A stretch of DNA of 64,000 bases from Sinonovacula constricta. Lineage: Eukaryota; Mollusca; Bivalvia; Cardiida; Solecurtidae. Location: assembly GCA_007844125.1 (NCBI GenBank), contig CM017559.1, forward strand, positions 37,562,326 through 37,626,325, written 5' to 3'. Position 1 is the first letter of the stretch. Every line of letters begins with the position of its first letter. Both the position numbers and the translations under genes were made by a program. The notes below the pieces were generated by a model. That model was not told the origin of the DNA, ran no database searches, and saw nothing but the letters and a program-made list of their open reading frames with translations. Positions 39,241 through 52,127 of the stretch are shown here, piece by piece.

Positions 39241-40633
39241 TTGGGCAGTCAGTTCTTTATCTTGGGCAATCAGAGCAGTTATCTGGGGCAGTCAGTGCCG
39301 TTATCTGGGACAGTCAGTGCCGTTATCTCGGGCAGTCAGTGTCGTTATTTAGGTCAGTCAGTGTCGTTATGTTGGGCAGTCAGTTCTTTATCTTGGGCAG
39401 TCAGTTCTCTATCTTGGGTAGTCATTACCGTTATCTTGGGCAGTCAGTATCGTTATCTTGGTCAGTCAGTGCCGTTATTTTTGGGCAGACAGTGCCGTTA
39501 TCTTGGGCAGTCAGTGTCGTTATCTTGGGCAGTCAGTGTCGTTATCTTGGGCAGTCAAAGCCGTTATCTTGGGCAGTCAGTGCCGTTATTTTTGGCAGTC
39601 CGTGCCAATATTTTAGGCAGTCAAGTCCCTTATCTTTGGCAGCCAGTTTTTTATCTTGGAAGTCAGAGCCGTTATATTTGGCAGTCAGGGCTGTTATCTT
39701 GGGCAGTCAGTGCCGTTATCTTGGGCAGTCAGTGCCGTTATCTATGGCCGTCATTGTCGTTATGTTGGCTAGTCAGTGTCGTTATCTTAGGCAGTCAGTT
39801 TTGTTATCTTGGGCAGTCAGATTCGTTATCTTGGGCAGTCAGTTCTTTATCTTGGGCAGTCATTGTCGTTATCTTGTGCAGTCATTGTCGTTATCTTGGG
39901 CAGTCGGTTCTTTATCTTAGGCAATCAGAACCGTTATTTTGGGCAGTCAGTGCCGTTTTTTTGGGCAGTCAGAGCCCTTATCTTGGGCAGTCAGTGCCGT
40001 TATCTTGGGCAGTCAGTGCTGTTATCTAGGGCCGTCATTGTCGTTATGTTGGCTAGTCAGTGTCGTTATCTTAGGCAGTCAGTTTTTTTTATCTTGGGCA
40101 GTCAGAGTCGTTATCTTGGGCAGTTAGTTCTTTATCTTGGGCAGTCAGAGCTATTATCTTGGGCAGTCAGTGCCGTTATTTTGGGCAGTCAGAGCCCTTA
40201 TCTTGGGCAGTCAGTGCCGTTATCTTGGACAGTCAGTGTCATTACCTTGGGTAGTCAGTTCTTTATCTTGGACAGTCAGTGTCGTTATTTGGGCAGTCAG
40301 TGTCGTTATCTTGGGTAGTCAGTTCTTTGTATTAGACAGTCAGTGTCGTTATCTTGGGCAGTCAGTTGTTTATCTTGGGCAGTCAGTGTCATTATCTTGG
40401 GCAGTAAGTGTCGTAATCTTGGGCAGTCAGTTCTTTATCTTGTGCAGTCAGTGTCGTTATCTTGGGCAGTCAGTTCTTTATATTGGGCAGTCAGTGTCGT
40501 TATTTTGGGCAGTCAGTGCCGTTATTTTGGGCAGTAAGAGCCCTTATCTTGGGCAGTCACTTCTTTATCTTGGGCAGTCAGAGCCGTTATATTGGGCAGT
40601 CAGTTCTTTATCTTGGGCAGTCAGAGCCGTTAT
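39198..40633. repeat. Higher-order repeat in array C, 1,436-bp copy 1
   Basis: Landmark CTTGGCCAGTCAG at 39198 recurs at 40634, and the 262-codon forward reading starting at 39241 is repeated without change at 40677. The length is not a multiple of 22 because some units are shortened. Confidence 0.92.
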
Positions 40634-42069
40634 CTTGGCCAGTCAGTTCTTTGTCTTGGGCACGTAGTCCTTTATCTTGGGCAGTCAGTTCTTTATCTTG
40701 GGCAATCAGAGCAGTTATCTGGGGCAGTCAGTGCCGTTATCTGGGACAGTCAGTGCCGTTATCTCGGGCAGTCAGTGTCGTTATTTAGGTCAGTCAGTGT
40801 CGTTATGTTGGGCAGTCAGTTCTTTATCTTGGGCAGTCAGTTCTCTATCTTGGGTAGTCATTACCGTTATCTTGGGCAGTCAGTATCGTTATCTTGGTCA
40901 GTCAGTGCCGTTATTTTTGGGCAGACAGTGCCGTTATCTTGGGCAGTCAGTGTCGTTATCTTGGGCAGTCAGTGTCGTTATCTTGGGCAGTCAAAGCCGT
41001 TATCTTGGGCAGTCAGTGCCGTTATTTTTGGCAGTCCGTGCCAATATTTTAGGCAGTCAAGTCCCTTATCTTTGGCAGCCAGTTTTTTATCTTGGAAGTC
41101 AGAGCCGTTATATTTGGCAGTCAGGGCTGTTATCTTGGGCAGTCAGTGCCGTTATCTTGGGCAGTCAGTGCCGTTATCTATGGCCGTCATTGTCGTTATG
41201 TTGGCTAGTCAGTGTCGTTATCTTAGGCAGTCAGTTTTGTTATCTTGGGCAGTCAGATTCGTTATCTTGGGCAGTCAGTTCTTTATCTTGGGCAGTCATT
41301 GTCGTTATCTTGTGCAGTCATTGTCGTTATCTTGGGCAGTCGGTTCTTTATCTTAGGCAATCAGAACCGTTATTTTGGGCAGTCAGTGCCGTTTTTTTGG
41401 GCAGTCAGAGCCCTTATCTTGGGCAGTCAGTGCCGTTATCTTGGGCAGTCAGTGCTGTTATCTAGGGCCGTCATTGTCGTTATGTTGGCTAGTCAGTGTC
41501 GTTATCTTAGGCAGTCAGTTTTTTTTATCTTGGGCAGTCAGAGTCGTTATCTTGGGCAGTTAGTTCTTTATCTTGGGCAGTCAGAGCTATTATCTTGGGC
41601 AGTCAGTGCCGTTATTTTGGGCAGTCAGAGCCCTTATCTTGGGCAGTCAGTGCCGTTATCTTGGACAGTCAGTGTCATTACCTTGGGTAGTCAGTTCTTT
41701 ATCTTGGACAGTCAGTGTCGTTATTTGGGCAGTCAGTGTCGTTATCTTGGGTAGTCAGTTCTTTGTATTAGACAGTCAGTGTCGTTATCTTGGGCAGTCA
41801 GTTGTTTATCTTGGGCAGTCAGTGTCATTATCTTGGGCAGTAAGTGTCGTAATCTTGGGCAGTCAGTTCTTTATCTTGTGCAGTCAGTGTCGTTATCTTG
41901 GGCAGTCAGTTCTTTATATTGGGCAGTCAGTGTCGTTATTTTGGGCAGTCAGTGCCGTTATTTTGGGCAGTAAGAGCCCTTATCTTGGGCAGTCACTTCT
42001 TTATCTTGGGCAGTCAGAGCCGTTATATTGGGCAGTCAGTTCTTTATCTTGGGCAGTCAGAGCCGTTAT
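40634..42069. repeat. Higher-order repeat in array C, 1,436-bp copy 2
   Basis: Head-to-tail duplicate of 39198-40633. A third, slightly diverged copy of its first ~700 bp starts near 45635 (offset 5,000 from this copy). Confidence 0.92.
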
Positions 42070-43179
42070 CTTGGGCAGTCAGTTCTTTATCTTGGGTAAT
42101 CAGAGCTGTTATCTTGGGCAGTCAGTGCCGATATTTTGGGCAGTCAGAGCCCTTATCTTGGGCAGTCAGTGTCGTTATCTTTGGCAGTCAGTGCCGTTAT
42201 CTTTGGCAGTCAGTGCCGTTATCTTGGGCGGTCAGTGTCGTTGTCTTGGGGAGTCAGTTTTTATCTTGGGCAGTCAGTGCCGTTATCTAGGGCAGTCAGT
42301 TCTTTATCTTGCGCAGTCAGAGACGTTATATTGGGCATTCAGTTCTTTATGTTGGGCAGTCAGAGCCGTTATCTTGGGCAGTTAGTTCTTTATCTTGGGC
42401 AGTCAGAGCTATTATCTTGGGCAGTCAGTGCCGTTATTTTGGGCAGTCAGAGCCCTTATCTTGGGCAGTCAGTGCCGTTATCTTGGACAGTCAGTGTCAT
42501 TACCTTGGATAGTCAGTTCTTTATCTTGGACAGTCAGTGTCGTTATTTTGGGCAGTCAGTGTCGTTATCTTGGGTAGTCAGTTCTTTGTATTAGACAGTC
42601 AGTGTCGTTATCTTGGGCAGTCAGTTGTTTATCTTGGGCAGTCAGTGTCCTTATCTTGGGCAGGCAGTGTCGTAATCTTGGGCAGTCAGTTCTTTATCTT
42701 GTGCAGTCAGTGTCGTTATCTTGGGCAGTCAGTTCGTTATCTTGGGCAGTCAGTTCTTTATCTTGTGCAGTCAGTTCTTTATCTTGGGCAGTCAGTGCTG
42801 TTATCTTGGGCAGTCAGTGTCGTTATCGTGTGCCGTCAGTGCGGTTATCTTGGGCCGTCAGTGCCGTTATCTTGGGCGGTCAGTGTCGTTATCTTGGAAG
42901 TCAGTGTCGTTATCTTGGGCAGTCAGTGTCGTTATCTTGGGCAGTCAGTGTCGTAATCTTGGGCAGTCAGTTCTTTATCTTGTGCAGTCAGTGTCGTTAT
43001 CTTGGGCAGTCAGTTCTTTATCTTGGGCAGTCAGTTCTTTATCTTGTGCAGTCAGTTCTTTATCTTGGGCAGTCAGTGCTGTTATCTTGGGCAGTCAGTG
43101 TCGTTATCGTGTGCCGTCAGTGCGGTTATCTTGGGCAGTCAGTGCCGTTATCTTGGGCGGTCAGTGTCGTTATCTTGGA

Positions 43180-45676
43180 AGTCAGTGTCGTTATCTTGGG
43201 CAGTCAGTGTCATTATCTTGGGCAGTCAGTGTCGTTATCTTGGGCAGTCAAAGCCGTTATCTTGGGCAGTCGGTGTTGTTATTTTGGGCAGTTAGTGTCG
43301 TTATCTTGGGCAGTCAGTGCCGTTATTTTTGGCAGTCCGTGCCAATATTTTAGGCAGTCAAGGCCCTTATCTTTGGCAGCCAGTTCTTTATCTTGGAAGT
43401 CAGAGACGTTATATTTGACAGTCAGTTCTTTATCTTGGGCAGTCAGACCCCTTATCTTCGGCAGTCATTTCTTTATCTTGGGCAGTCAGGGCTGTGATCT
43501 TGGGCAGTCAGTGCCGTTATCTTGGGCAGTCAGTGCCGTTATTTTGGGCAGTGAGAGCCCTTATCTTGGGCAGTCAGTGCCGTTATCTTGGGCAGTCAGT
43601 GCCGTTATCTAGGGCCATCATTGTCGTTATGTTGGCTAGTCAGTGTCGTTATCTTAGGCAGTCAGTTTTTTTTTTATCTTGGGCAGTCAGAGTCGTTATC
43701 TTGGACAGTCAGTGTCATTACCTTGGGTAGTCAGTTCTTTATCTTGGACAGTCAGTGTCGTTATTTTGGGCAGTCAGTGTCGTTATCTTGGGTAGTCAGT
43801 TCTTTGTATTAGACAGTCAGTGTCGTTATCTTGGGCAGTCAGTTGTTTATCTTGGGCCGTCAGTGTCGTTATCTTGGGCAGTCAGTGTCGTAATCTTGGG
43901 CAGTCAGTTCTTTATCTTGTGCAGTCAGTGTCGTTATCTTGGGCAGTCAGTTCGTTATCTTGGGCAGTAAGTTCTTTATCTTGTGCAGTCAGTTCTTTAT
44001 CTTGGGCAGTCAGTGCTGTTATCTTGGGCAGTCAGTGTCGTTATCGTGTGCCGTCAGTACGGTTATCTTGGTCCGTCAGTGCCGTTATCTTGGGCGGTCA
44101 TTGTCGTTATCTTGGAAGTCAGTGTCGTTATCTTGGGCAGTCAGTGTCGCTATCTTGGGCAGTCAGTGTCGTAATCTTGGGCAGTCAGTTCTTTATCTTG
44201 GGCAGTCAGTGTCGTTATCTTGGGCAGTCAGTTCTTTATCTTGGGCAGTCAGTTCTTTATCTTGTGCAGTCAGTTCTTTATCTTGGGCAGTCAGTGCTGT
44301 TATCTTGCGCAGTCAGTGCCGCTATCTTGGGCAGTCAGTGCCGTTATCTTGGACAGTCAGTTATTTGTCTTGGGCAGTCAGTGCTGTTATCTTGGGCAGT
44401 CAGTTCTTTATATTGGGCAGTCAGTGCCGTTATTTTGGGCAGTCAGCGCCGTTATTTTGGGCAGTAAGAGCCCTTATCTTGGGCAGTCAGTTCTTTATCT
44501 TGGACAGTCAGAGCCGTTATCTTAGGCAGTCAGTGTCGTAATCTTGGGCAGTCAGTTCTTTATCTTGTGCAGTCAGTGTCGTTATCTTGGGCAGTCAGTT
44601 CTTTATCTTGGGCAGTCAGTTCTTTATCTTGTGCAGTCAGTTCTTTATCTTGGACAGTCAGTGCTGTTATCTTGGGCAGTCAGTGTCGTTATCGTGTGCC
44701 GTCAGTGCGGTTATCTTGGGCAGTCAAAGCCGTTATCTTGGGCAGTCGGTGTTGTTATTTTGGGCAGTTAGTGTCGTTATCTTGGGCAGTCAGTGCCGTT
44801 ATTTTTGGCAGTCCGTGCCAATATTTTAGGCAGTCAAGGCCCTTATCTTTGGCAGTCAGTTCTTTATCTTGGGCAGTCAGACCCCTTATCTTCGGCAGTC
44901 ATTTCTTTATCTTGGGCAGTCAGGGCTGTTATCTTGGGCAGTCAGTGCCGTTATCTTGGGCAGTCAGTGCCGTTATTTTGGGCAGTCAGAGCCCTTATCT
45001 TGGGCAGTCAGTGCCGTTATCTTGGGCAGTCAGTGCCGTTATCTAGGGCCTTCATTGTCGTTATGTTGGCTAGTCAGTGTCGTTATCTTAGGCAGTCAGT
45101 TTTTTTTTTTATCTTGGGCAGTCAGAGTCGTTATTTTGGGCAGTCAGTTCTTTATCTTGGGCAGTCAGTGTCGTTATCTTGGGCAGTCATTGTCGTTATC
45201 TTGTGCAGTCAGTTCTTTATCTTAGGCAATCAGAACCGTTATTTTGGGCAGTCAGGCCGTTATCTTGGGCAGTCAGTGCCGTTATCTTGGGCAGTCAGTT
45301 CTTTATCTTGGGCAGTCAGTGCCGCTATCTTGGGCAGTCAGTGCCGTTATCTTGGACAGTCAGTTCTTTGTCTTGGGCAGTCAGAGCTGTTATCTTGGGC
45401 AGTCAGTTCTTTATATTGGGCAGTCAGTGCCGTTATTTTGGGCAGTCAGCGCCGTTATTTTGGGCAGTAAGAGCCCTTATCTTGGGCAGTCAGTTCTTTA
45501 TCTTGGACAGTCAGAGCCGTTATTTTGGGCAGTCAGTGCCGTTATTTTGGGCAGTCAGAGCCCTTATGTTGGGCAGTCAGTGCCGTTGTCTTGGGCAGTC
45601 AGTGTCGTTATCTTCGGCAGTCAGTGCCGTTAGCTTGGGCAGTCAGTTCTTTGTCTTGGGCACGTAGTCCTTTATC
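43180..45676. repeat. Large duplicated block in array C, copy 2
   Basis: Counterpart of 36730-39240, and similarity continues rightwards into the third copy of the 1,436-bp repeat. Differences are isolated substitutions and whole-unit indels. Confidence 0.85.
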
Positions 45677-48600
45677 TTGGGCAGTCAGTTCTTTATCTTG
45701 GGCAATCAGAGCAGTTATCTGGGGCAGTCAGTGCCGTTATCTGGGACAGTCAGTGCCGTTATCTCGGGCAGTCAGTGTCGTTATTTAGGTCAGTCAGTGT
45801 CGTTATGTTGGGCAGTCAGTTCTTTATCTTGGGCAGTCAGTTCTCTATCTTGGGTAGTCATTACCGTTATCTTGGGCAGTCAGTATCGTTATCTTGGTCA
45901 GTCAGTGCCGTTATTTTTGGGCAGACAGTGCCGTTATCTTGGGCAGTCAGTGTCGTTATCTTGGGCAGTCAGTGTCGTTATCTTGGGCAGTCAAAGCCGT
46001 TATCTTGGGCAGTCAGTGCCGTTATTTTTGGCAGTCCGTGCCAATATTTTATGCAGTCAAGTCCCTTATCTTTGGCAGCCAGTTTTTTATCTTGGAAGTC
46101 AGAGCCGTTATATTTGGCAGTCAGGGCTGTTATCTTGGGCAGTCAGTGCCGTTATCTTGGGCAGTCAGTGCCGTTATCTATGGCCGTCATTGTCGTTATG
46201 TTGGCTAGTCAGTGTCGTTATCTTAGGCAGTCAGTTTTGTTATCTTGGGCAGTCAGATTCGTTATCATGGGCAGTCAGTTCTTTATCTTGGGCAGTCATT
46301 GTCGTTATCTTGTGCAGTCATTGTCGTTATCTTGGGCAGTCGGTTCTTTATCTTAGGCAATCAGAACCGTTATTTTGGGCAGTCAGTGCCGTTTTTTGGG
46401 CAGTCAGAGCCCTTATCTTGGGCAGTCAGTGCCGTTATCTTGGGCAGTCAGTGCCGTTATCTAGGGCCGTCATTGTCGTTATGTTGGCTAGTCAGTGTCG
46501 TTATCTTAGGCAGTCAGTTTTTTTTATCTTGGGCAGTCAGAGTCGTTATCTTGGGCAGTCAGTTCTTTATCTTGGGCAGTCAGTGTCGTTATCTTGTGCA
46601 GTCATTGTCGTTATTTTGGGCAGTCAGTTCTTTATCTTAGGCAATCAGAACCGTTATTTTGGGCAGTCAGTCCGTTATCTTGGGCAGTCTGTGCCGTTAT
46701 CTTGGGCAGTCAGTTCTTTATCTTGGACAGTCAGTGCCGTTATCTTGGGCAGTCTGTGCCGTTATCTTGGGCAGTCAGTTTTTTATCTTGGGCAGTCAGA
46801 GCTGTTATCTTGGGCAGTCAGTTTTTTTATATTGGGCAGTCAGTGCCGTTATTTTGGGCAGTCAGCGCCGTTATTTTGGGCAGTGAGAGCCCTTATCTTG
46901 GGCAGTCAGTTCTTTATCTTGAGCAGTCAGAGCCGTTATTTTTGGCAGTCAGTGCTGTTATTTTGGGCAGTCAGAGCCCTTATCTTGGGCAGTCAATGCC
47001 GTTGTCTTGGGCAGTCAGTTTCGTTATCTTGGGCAGTCACTTTTTATCTTGGGCAGTCAGTGTCGTTATCTTCGGCAGTCAGTGCCGTTAGCTTGGGCAG
47101 TCAGTTCTTTGTCTTGGGCACGTAGTCCTTTATCTTGGGCAGTCAGTTCTTTATCTTGGGCAATCAGAGCAGTTATCTGGGGCAGTCAGTGCCGTTATCT
47201 GATGCAGTCAGTGCCGTTATCTTGGACAGTCAGAGCCGTTATCTTGGGCAGTCGGTGTCGTTATCTTGGGCAGTCAGTGCCATTATCTTGGGCAGTCAGT
47301 GTCGTTATCTTGGGCAGTCAGTTTTTTATCTTGGACAGTGAGTGTCGTTATCTTCGGCAGTCAGTGCCGTTAGCTTGAGCAGACAGTTCTTTGTCTTGGG
47401 CACTTAGTTCCTTATCTTGGGCAGTCAGTTCTGTATCTTGGGCAATCAGAGCAGTTATCTGGGGCAGTCAGTGTCGTTATTTAGGTCAGTCAGTGTCGTT
47501 ATGTTGGGCAGTCAGTTCTTTATCTTGGGCAGTCAGTTCTCTATCTTGGGTAGTCATTACCGTTATCTTGGGCAGTCAGTATCGTTATCTTGGGCAGTCA
47601 GTGCCGTTATTTTGGGCAGACAGTGCCGTTATCTTGGGCAGTCAGTGTCGTTATCTTGGGCAGTCAGTGTCGTTATCTTGGACAGTCAGAGCCGTTATCT
47701 TGGGCAGTCGGTGTCGTTATCTTGGGCAGTCAGTGCCGTTATCTTGGGCAGTCAGTGTCGTTATCTTGGGCAGTCAGTTTTTTATCTTGGGCAGTGAGTG
47801 TCGTTATCTTCGGCAGTCACTGCCGTTAGCTTGGGCAGACAGTTCTTTGTCTTGGGCACTTAGTCCTTTATCTTGGGCAGTCAGTTCTTTATCTTGGGCA
47901 ATCAGAGCAGTTATCTGGGGCAGTCAGTGCCGTTATCTTGGGCAGTCGATGTCGTTATTTTGGGCAGTTAGTGTCGTTATCTTGGGCAGTCAGAGCCCTT
48001 ATCTTGGGCAGTCAGTTCTTTATCTTGGACAGTCAGAGCCGTTTTATTTGGCAGTCAGTTCTTTATCTTGGGCAGTCAGAGCCCTTATCTTCGTCAGTCA
48101 TTTCTTTATCTTGGGGAGTCAGTGTCGTTATCTTGGGCAGTCAGTGCCGTTATTTTGGACAGTCAGAGCCCTTATCTTGGGCGGTCAGTGCCGTTATCTT
48201 GAGCAGTCAGTGTCCTTATCTTGGGTAGTCAGTTCTTTATCTTGGGCAGTCAGTGTCGTTATATTGGGTAGTCAGCTCTTTATCTTGGACAGTCAGTGTC
48301 GTTATCTTGGACAGTTAGTGTCGTTATTTTGGGTAGTCATTTCTTTATCTTGGGCAGTCAGTGTCATTTTCTTGGGCAGTCATTGTCGTTATCTTGGGCA
48401 GTCAGTGTCGTAATCTTGGGCAGTCAGTTCTTTATCTTGGGCAGTCAGTTCTTTATCTTGGGCAGTCAGTGTCGTTATCTTGGGCCGTCAGTTCTTTATC
48501 TTGGGCAGTCAGCGCCCTTATCTTGGGCAGTCAGTGTCGTTATCTTGGGCAGTCAGTGTCGTTATCTTGGGCAGTCAGTGCCGTTATCTTGGGCAGTCAG

Positions 48601-49759
48601 TGCCGTTATCTTGGGTGGTCAGTATCGTTATCTTGGGCAGTCATTTCTTTATCTTGGGCAGTTAGTGTCGTTATCTAAGGGAGTCAGTGTTGTTTTGTTG
48701 GCAGTCAGTGTCGTTATCTTGGGCAGTCAGTATCGTTATCTTGGGCAGTCATTTCCTTATCTTGAGCAGTCAGTTCTTTATCTTGGGCAGTCAGTGTCGT
48801 TATCTTGGGCAGTCAGTTCTTTATCTTGGGCAGTCAGTGTCGTTATCTATGATAGTCAGTTCTTTATCTTGGGCAGTCAGTGCCCTTATCTTGGGTAGTC
48901 TGTGCCGTTGTCTTTAGTAATCTGTGTTGTTATCTGTGGTAGTCAGTGTCATTATCTGTGGAAGCATTCGCCATTATCTGTGGTAGTCAATTTCGTTGTC
49001 TGTGGTAGCCTGTGTCGTGATCTGTGGTAGAAATTGTTATTATCTGAAACTGTCAATGCCGTCATTTGTGGTAGTCAGTGTTGTTGTCTGACGTAGTCTG
49101 TGTCGTTATCTGTGGCCTTCGGTGTCCTTATCTGTGGTAGACAGCTTCATTATCTGGGACAGTCAGTGTCTTTAGAGTTATTTTTGTAGACTGTGTCGTT
49201 ATCTTTTACAATCAGCGTCGTTATCTAAGGTAGTCTGTGCCGTTATCTGTCGTAGTCTCGATCATTATCTCTGCAAGTCAGTGCCGTTATCTATGGTTAA
49301 CTGTGTTGTTATCTGTCGTAGTAAGTGTCGTTATCTGTGTTAGACAGCGTCATTATCTGAGACAGTCAGTGTCGTTTTCTTTGGTAGTCAGTGTCGTTAT
49401 CTGTGGCAGACAGCTTCGTTTTCCTTTGTAGATCTATGGTTGTCTGTGTCATTATCTGTGACAGTAAGTGTCGTTATCTGTGGTAATCTTTGTCGTTATC
49501 TATGGCAGTCAGTTTCGTTATTTTTGTAGTCTGTGTCGTTTTCTGTCGTAGGAGTGTCGTTATCTGTGGTAATCAGTATCGTTATCTGTGGTAGTCAGTG
49601 TCGTTATCGGTGGTAGTCAGTGTCGTTATTTTGGCAGTGCGTGTCGTTATCTGTGGCAGTCCCTATCAGTACATGTGGCAGTTAATGTCGTTATCTGTGT
49701 GAGTCAGGGTCATTATTTGTTGCATTCAGTGTCATTAACTGTGGCTGTCTGTGTCTTCA

Positions 49760-50205
49760 GCTGTGGTAATCAGTGTATTCATCTCAGGCCATCGGTATCG
49801 TCATCTGGGAACGTCGGTGCTGTAATTTGGGGCTGCTGTGTCTTCCTCCGGGACCGCGGGTTTCGTCGTCTGGAACAGTCGATGCCGTCCTTTAGGGCCG
49901 TCGCTGTCGTCCTTTGGGAAGGTCGGTACCATCTTCTGAGGCCGTCGGTGCCGTCCTCGGGATCCATCGATGCCGACCGCTGGAAACGTTGGTGCCGTCT
50001 TCTTGGGCCATCGGTACCGTCATCTGGAAAAATCCTCCGAGAAACTTGGTGCTGTCTTTTGTGGCCTTCGGTGTTGGCATCTGGGATAGTCGGTGCCGTC
50101 CACTGCGGCCGTCGATGCGGTCACCTGAAAAAGTGCCATCCTCTTAGGCCGTTGGCGTCGTCCTCTGAGGTGGTCGATGCCATCATCTGGAGCCGTTTAT
50201 CTTTC
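49760..50205. repeat. Degenerate GC-rich right edge of minisatellite C
   Basis: Units of about 22-23 bp persist but drift to a GC-rich form with GTCGGTGCCGTC and TCTGAGGCCGTCG. Each unit differs from its neighbours, unlike the homogeneous interior. ORFs of 213 (plus) and 62 (minus) codons cross it and are treated as by-products. Confidence 0.75.
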
Positions 50206-52127
50206 TTAATTACACTATCTCGAGTATGAGGTTAGTTTTACGACTGGTCGTCCTGATGACAGCATAATATGAATGGTAGTGGCACCCGGTGTTCATGGCG
50301 TGCACAAGTGGACCGTCTTCAAACAACTGAAATACTGTTGGTGGAACGATAAATCCTACAAAAAACAAACGTTTCCAACATATTCCATAAGTCCATTTAA
50401 AATTAATAAGAGTTTACCTACATGGGAAGTGGTTAACTAGTTAATCATTCTAGTAAGGACATTCCTGTCCTTCTCGTAATAAATAATATATGTGGGGATT
50501 AAAATAGTACATACTTTCTGCAGCGTTATAAGTTTGAGAAAAATGTCAGTTGAACGTTGAATTAAATTCGTAATAAAATAACACATTTGCAAAAAAAGAT
50601 TATGTTTTACATTTTCATGGAATAACGGTCTCATTCGCCCTGAATGAACGCATGCAGAATCAAAACCAACAAGCAATGAACCACCAAGAAACAGAAGGCA
50701 CTCAGTTACATTTTCCCTTACTCATTGAATTTTCACACTTGCAAATTTTCACCTAACTGTGTTGATGATGTTTATTTCAATAACAAAACCAAATAACCAT
50801 GGCGAAGTTAATAGATTTAATATTACAACGAAATAAGAAAATTCTTTTCACTTTGTTTCAAATATTAATTATATTTTAAGTTTCTTTGATTTAAAACACC
50901 GTTTAAGCTTGAAGCTAAAGTGTGTGTACTGAAACACCATGCTGGTAACATTAGTCGCTTACATTAAACAACAAACAGTAATTAAGTTTGTGTGTTCTTA
51001 AATGCCCATTATTTGTTATACGAAGCGTAAAACACTAAACGAACCATCTAACGCTTTCACTTGACTTTTTTTATCTAAATAATTCTTAAAGGTACATCTG
51101 TATATGCACCAAATTTTCACACCTGCTGGTACTTCTTATGAAAACATTAACACAAATTGCATCTGCTGTATCACGTACTACCAAATAAGTAAACCACCGG
51201 ATTAATTTTGTGGGGAACATTGAATGACAACAAAAAATACCCCCTTTTGTGTTTGTGCTAATATTAGATATATTTACTTCATTGACATAGGAGACTTCAA
51301 TGCTATAAGTACTCAGATTACACAGATTAGATTGTTGTTGCAATTTAAGCGTAGAGTATTTTCGGCTTCTTTTCTATTTGGCGATAGTAATGTGTGTCGT
51401 TTGCTGGTGCTAAAACAGTCAGACAGTTAATATATATTTCGGATGTTCGGAAGCGCATAGTTAGTTGAATCCTGTCGGAACGCCCGATGATTCTATAAGA
51501 TCCCAGTTGTCGGTTATCTATATGTGAGAATTTTATAAAATCTTGTCTGGTTTACTTGCTTACTTATCATGCATTGGTTTGCAAAAGGTAGTCCGTGTAT
51601 ACCCAGGCAATTAACCTTCACTTTGTTAATTTTTTATTCAGAAGAAACTTACTGCACGCTATACGTAAAGCACAATACAATGTTCTACGTGCCGCCCGGC
51701 CTAGGCGCTCTGAGGCTGCAAATGCATGCCGCTAGGCTTTCAGAGAGCTTCGATCGTGCTCGGGTTGTAGGTGGTTTGAACGTTTAGGGCACGCGTGAGC
51801 CAGAGGAGTGTGGGTGCTTAGAGGGGCTGTGACATACTTTGGTAAGGCTCGACTGCCCTTGTTGTCAGTATGAGGTGGATTTAAGCCAGTCTTAGGAGCT
51901 CCTTTGCTTTGTCTCATTGAGGCTAGGAATGGGATGGGATGAGATTAGCCGGCATTTTTGCAGATACTGAAAGTTTAATCTTTCCGACAATGGTATTGGT
52001 AACCGTACTTACGTAGATCGGTCACTAGGGTTAATGGCAATCGGAACACCTCGGATAATTCACGATTCATCTCGCGAATGTATGTAGGTAGTCGGATCAC
52101 CTCGGCAATTTCCATAAATATGACTAG
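50206..52127. other. Unrecognised region right of array C
   Basis: AT-rich DNA with short ORFs only, including a 55-codon plus ORF at 50273-50440 and an 85-codon minus ORF at 51086-51343, neither recognised. A GC-richer patch at 51690-51950 contains GGGATGGGATGAGATTAG but no identifiable element. Confidence 0.5.

Larger units (their letters stand above)
30341..49790. repeat. Minisatellite C (22-bp unit, about 880 copies)
   Basis: Tandem 22-bp units; 32288-32309 is a typical inner copy with GTCGTTATCTTGGGCAGTC. Two main variants exist. A TGTGGTAGTCTG type occupies both outer edges (about 30430-31750 and 48900-49760) and two inner islands (32820-33700 and 34210-35090). A TTGGGCAGTCAG type fills the rest. 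The consensus has no stop codon in any forward frame, which explains the many long overlapping forward ORFs here. These are not interpreted as genes because all three frames are open alike and no start, splice or unique flanking coding sequence is seen. Confidence 0.96.

Noticed and set aside
31916..48917. Dozens of long overlapping forward ORFs (up to 482 codons) with repeated GSQCRYLGQS-type residues
   Set aside because: They follow from a stop-free 22-bp unit read in all frames. All three frames are equally open, ATG occurs only as point variants, and no unique coding flank or splice structure is seen.
49588..50229. 213-codon forward ORF at the right edge of array C
   Set aside because: It is made of degenerate 22-bp units; no domain, and minus-strand frames are open over part of it too.
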